Of a stretch of 64,000 bases of DNA, positions 60,783 to 64,000 are shown piece by piece. Source of the DNA: CAIMUS01 sp046347625 (GTDB lineage Bacteria; Pseudomonadota; Gammaproteobacteria; Competibacterales; Competibacteraceae); the NCBI GenBank assembly GCA_046347625.1, contig JAXMFU010000004.1, forward strand, positions 62,001 through 126,000, read 5' to 3'. The position numbers and the translations under genes are program-made. Numbering within the stretch: the first letter of the stretch is position 1; each line of letters begins with the position of its first letter. A model generated the notes under the pieces. The model did no database searches. It was not told the origin of the DNA and was given only the letters and a program-made list of their open reading frames with translations.

Positions 60783-63673
60783 TTATTTGATCAAATCCAT
60801 TTCACGCAATGGCTCGAATACCCCATTTTGCAGCTTGCTCTGATCGAGCCCTTCATCGGATTCGGCCTGTACAATGACCGTGACCTTTCCGGCCAGATCG
60901 GCCAGATTGGCTATCGCATTCCAGGCGGTAAACAGTTGATTCCTATCCGCCGTGAAGCTGATTTCCACTGTCCTGTTCCCACTCGGTTTGGGCGGGTGTG
61001 AGGTAACGGCGCCAATGACGGTAGTAGCGCCGGCGCTGACAGATGAACTACCACCTCGTGTATCGGGAGAGATAGGCGGTTCTTTCACTTCCTCAGCCGG
61101 TGGAATGGCCTTGGGTAACATCAGAAAACCGGCTTCCAGGTCGATTTCATCGATGGGAATGGCTGTGCCGAGATGCACCTTGTCGGGTGTGACTTGGTAT
61201 TTTCCCTGCTCATCCAGTTCAGGCGCGGGACCGCTGCTATAGCCGAAAACCCCTTCCTGCACGCCACGGGCCATCGCTTTGCCGATGACGGCGCCGGTCA
61301 TCAGGCGGGTGAATCCCAGGAAGGCGTAGAAACCATCCATCACCTCCCGCGTGCGGATCCCCGGCGCCTGGCCTTCGCCCAGCCGGAACAGTTCGACGAT
61401 TTTGGTCGGCGTCAACGAAGCGAACACCCGCGGCTGCACCACGATCAGCAGTTCGATGATCCGCTCGTGAATCCGGGCCTGCTTTTTCTCGTTCAGGGTG
61501 GTCTGCAAGGGGCGACCGCCAACCGCTATTTTCTCCAGTTCCAAGCCGCCGTTTGCTACCCGTGGCAACCAGGCTTCGGCATAAAGTTTCAGAAAAGCCG
61601 CCTCGGTCGCGGCCTGTTCGGTGGCTTCCCGTTCCCGTAACTGCCCCTTCTGTTCATCGGTGAGATTGAGTTGCTTGGCCTTGGTTTTGACCTGGTCGAT
61701 GGCGAGCAGGTAACGGACGGCACGGCGGAGGCTTTCGCTCTGCTCGGTGGCGGGAATCGCCAGTGCCAGGCCGTTGCGGTACTGGCGGGGACGGTCGCCG
61801 TACTTTTCCAGCAATTCCCGGGCGGTCGTTTCCTGGACGGCGCGGGGTTTGCCGCCGAATTCCAACGGTAGATAGGCGACGAGAAACAGCGGTTCACGGT
61901 CGGGAATGTCGGCGGATTTCGACGGCCAGAGGACGGCCTGCCGTTGCCCGGCCAGCCGGGCTTCCAGCAGTTCCCGAATCCGGTTGCGCACCCGGCTGTC
62001 ATCACGGGCCACCATGTCGGCTTCCTGCTCGATCAGCAGGGTGACGTTGGGGTCCTTTTTGAAGCAGTAACGGGCGCCGTCGTAGTGCAGGTACAGGCAC
62101 TGTTCTTTCAGTTCCTTCAGGCAGGCCAGCGCCGTGGTGCTGTCGAGTTCGGGGCCGACGCAGACCGATAGCAATTCGGCTTCACTGATGCCTGGCGGCA
62201 GGATTTCGCCGGCCTTGCCGCCTTCGCGCCGCAGTCCGCCGAAGGAGTACAGCAGGATGGCAGTGGCGAGTCGGGTAGCGGGACGGCGGGCGGCGTCCGC
62301 CGGATTTTCCTTGGCGCGGCGGGCGTCGATGCGGCGGGCGCGGGCATTGGCGCCGATCAGATCGTGTTCCAACACCGCCTGGAAGTCTTCCTGTTGGCCG
62401 ACTTCCTTGAAGAAGGCCAGCCGGACTTCAGGCGCGTGTAACGGCACATCGCCGGGACCGAGCACCGCGCGGCTTTTGCCTTCCCGCTGGGCGGCGCGCA
62501 GGCAGGCGGCAAGAAAGCGCAAGGCGCCGCGAGTGCGTTGAAAGTCGGGAATGGCCGCCCAGCGTTCACGCATCAGGTCGATCAATGCCGGATGAAAGGG
62601 ATAGGCGCTGCGGATGCGCTCGTACAGGGCGATGCCTTCTTCCTCGGCCTGCTGGCGTTCGGCGGCGCTCTGGGCATAGGCCCGGTGCATCTGGGTGACG
62701 ATATCCTGATAGGCGCTGGCGGCGGGTAAGGCGGCAGCAGGATCGGGCAATCCGGCCAGCAGCCGGTGCTGGATTACGGCGAGAATCTCATTGCCGGCGA
62801 CCGGCTCGCGGCGCTGGTCTTTGCGGGCCGCCAGGTGATCCACCGTCTGCAACAGGTTGACGTACTCCAGCGATTCGCGCTTGCTGGATTGCAGCGAGAA
62901 CACCAGGGCGGTATTGGCCGTATTGCCGACGGCGACGGTGAGGTGTTGCAGAAAGGTCAGGGTTTGGTCGCGCAGCGTGGTCTGTTCGACTTTCACCCCG
63001 CCGGCGCCGATCAGGTAATTCAGGGTTTCATCCAGCAGGATCAGATTGGGACCTTCCGCCAGCAGTTCCAGCAGCACGTCACCGCCGGGCGCCACCCGGT
63101 TTTCGTCCTGTGTCCGCAGACGTTCGTAACCCGCTCGGCCGGCCAGTGACCAAGCGAACCAGCCCCACAGGGTCCGCGCCTGTAAACCTTCGCTGGGAAT
63201 GGCTTTGCCGTGAGTGGCGTCGAAGAACTGGCCGTCGAAGACGGCGACGCGGACCTTGCCGGGACGCGGTAAGGCGCTGCCTTCCGGGAGGATGTCGAGA
63301 GCGGTGCGGTTCCGCGCGGCATGGAACAAGGCTGCCAGGGTGTGCGATTTGCCGCCGCCGAAGGGCGTGACCAGCTTGAGCACGCGACTGCCGGCGCCGC
63401 CGGCCAGCCGCTCCAGCACGTCGTCGGCGCCGGAAATGCCCTGATCCCACAGCGCCGTCACCCGCTCGCGGACAATGGCTTCCAGTTCCGGGCGGACTTC
63501 GGTTTCATAGTTGCCGGTCTGCTCGATATCGCGCTTGCGGGCGACGAGGAAGATGCTGGAGGCGAGGGCTGACGAATCCCTGCCACGCAGCCTGGATTTC
63601 ATCTCGGTATCAAGCGGCCAAGCTTCAACAACGGTAAAACCTACCCGGCGTAACGCATCCACTAATGTGGACC
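60783..63673 (-). pseudogene. DUF1156-methylase end fused to DUF499 AAA ATPase (defence hybrid)
   Basis: The first ~85 original residues (STLVDALRRVGFTVVEAWPL, RLRGRDSSALASSIFLVARK) match the C-terminal part of DUF1156-type DNA methylases. From about SGADDVLERLAGGAGSRVLK on, the text is DUF499: Walker A VTPFGGGKSHTLAALFHAAR, FDGQFFDATHGKAIPSEGLQ, Walker B ILLDETLNYLIGAGGVKVEQ, and a C-terminal HxxPPKPxGNRTVEIS region. Both families are neighbours in anti-phage islands. Here an in-frame deletion joins them, and the front is cut off by ISAs1 at 63673; the first ~30 codons of the frame are IS-derived. Stop at 60783. Confidence 0.8.
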
Positions 63674-64000
63674 CAGGGCTGTTCAACGCTCTCCCATTAG
63701 GGCATCCTATTGTTTTCAAACAATAGCTTACGCCGATGCTGCTGCCGACCTTTCTTGCCGCCATTCCCGATCATCGTCGCCCCCAAGGCCGGTTGTACGC
63801 CTTGGGACCCCTGCTGTTGTTCAGCATTCTGGCCATCTTGTCGGACGCCAAGTCATACCGCAAGATCCAGCGGTTCATCCAGGCCCGGCTGCCGCAACTG
63901 AACGCCCTGTGTGGGCTGCACTGGAAGCGGGCCCCGGCTCACACGGCGATCCGCTACACCTTGCAAGGATTGAATCCGGCCGACGTGGAGGTGGCCTTTC
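63674..64000 (+). mobile_element. ISAs1-family insertion (copy 2, runs out of window)
   Basis: It begins CAGGGCTGTTCAACGCTCTC at 63674, the exact terminal repeat of copy 1, and is identical to it as far as I compared by eye. A hairpin CTATTGTTTTCAAACAATAG (63707-63726) precedes the transposase. Orientation is opposite to copy 1, 37 kb away, so recombination between them would invert the segment between. Confidence 0.92.
63736..64000 (+). CDS. ISAs1-family transposase, 5' part
   Basis: ATG at 63736, MLLPTFLAAIPDHRRPQGRL and onward, the same first 88 residues as the copy at 25285-26393. The A8 frame junction seen in that copy would lie beyond the window end, so it cannot be checked here whether this copy reads through. 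Confidence 0.9.
   Translation, partial: MLLPTFLAAIPDHRRPQGRLYALGPLLLFSILAILSDAKSYRKIQRFIQARLPQLNALCGLHWKRAPAHTAIRYTLQGLNPADVEVAF

Noticed and set aside
25270..64000. The two inverted ISAs1 copies as a 37-kb composite transposon
   Set aside because: Copy 1 has its own 10-bp duplication inside traG, so it moved alone. The pair can mediate inversion, but there is no sign that the interval moved as a unit.
1..64000. tRNA or rRNA genes and an integrase attachment site
   Set aside because: No cloverleaf, CCA end or conserved rRNA segment was recognised on either strand; a dedicated search would be needed to exclude a tRNA fragment near the integrase.

Overview
The window looks like a GC-rich (about 60%) accessory replicon of a gammaproteobacterium. 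The evidence is a FlhD/FlhC-type regulator (a beta/gammaproteobacterial family), an F-type conjugation apparatus, a Rep_3 initiator with 21-bp iterons, a ParM/ParR-type partition pair and a MobI-like protein. No rRNA, tRNA or housekeeping operon was seen. The gene set (FlhDC-like master activator, AcaB-like/DUF1845 protein, MobI, TraF/H/G/L/E, ssb, RecB-like exonuclease, CobS/CobT, RadC) resembles a distant relative of the IncC plasmid / SXT-R391 ICE lineage. The host genus is not provable from the sequence; a Competibacter-like organism would fit, but that is a guess.

Layout. 0-9 kb: a partial NmrA-type reductase, a TIR-like remnant fused to the broken end of a traL-traE operon, a UPF0175/DUF3368 toxin-antitoxin pair, an Hsp70-like gene cut by an IS3 element that itself carries an IS982 copy, an IS110 element, a PIN toxin and a second UPF0175 gene. 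9-14.5 kb: one 1811-aa secreted Ig-like (DUF4165-type) protein. 15.5-17.6 kb: the regulatory module, with an XRE repressor, FlhD and a double-length tandem FlhC. 18-26.5 kb: traF-traH-traG; traG ends in a lytic transglycosylase domain and is cut by an IS630 and an ISAs1 element only 23 bp apart. 26.5-31 kb: a membrane protein, a MITE, rep with iterons, parR/parM and a candidate oriT. 31-35 kb: MobI, an IS21 element and a VirB1-like transglycosylase. 35-40 kb: a UvrD-type helicase, a Uma2 fusion and an AcaB-like protein. 40-50.6 kb: a co-directional block ssb - proline-rich protein - PD-(D/E)XK nuclease - membrane protein - unknown - CobS - unknown - DUF3150 - CobT - RadC - zinc-finger primase, closed by a good terminator. 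50.7-64 kb: unknown genes, a frameshifted integrase, an EEP nuclease split by IS66, fragments (aspartyl protease, EAD-like), DUF5131/TcmP, a GNAT/DUF1778 toxin-antitoxin pair, a DUF1156::DUF499 defence hybrid and a second ISAs1 copy.

The pieces fit one scheme. An XRE repressor may share a CTAC-N5-GTAG operator with the ssb-block promoter. The FlhD/tandem-FlhC pair is the likely activator of transfer genes, and AcaB-like and MobI proteins complete an IncC-like transfer programme. Almost every gene of the 40-50 kb block is preceded by a two-hairpin leader whose second hairpin lies at the ribosome binding site, often pairing with it. That leader system and the tandem FlhC are the most novel items. 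Many transfer and defence genes are interrupted, so the element may be decaying or no longer self-transmissible.
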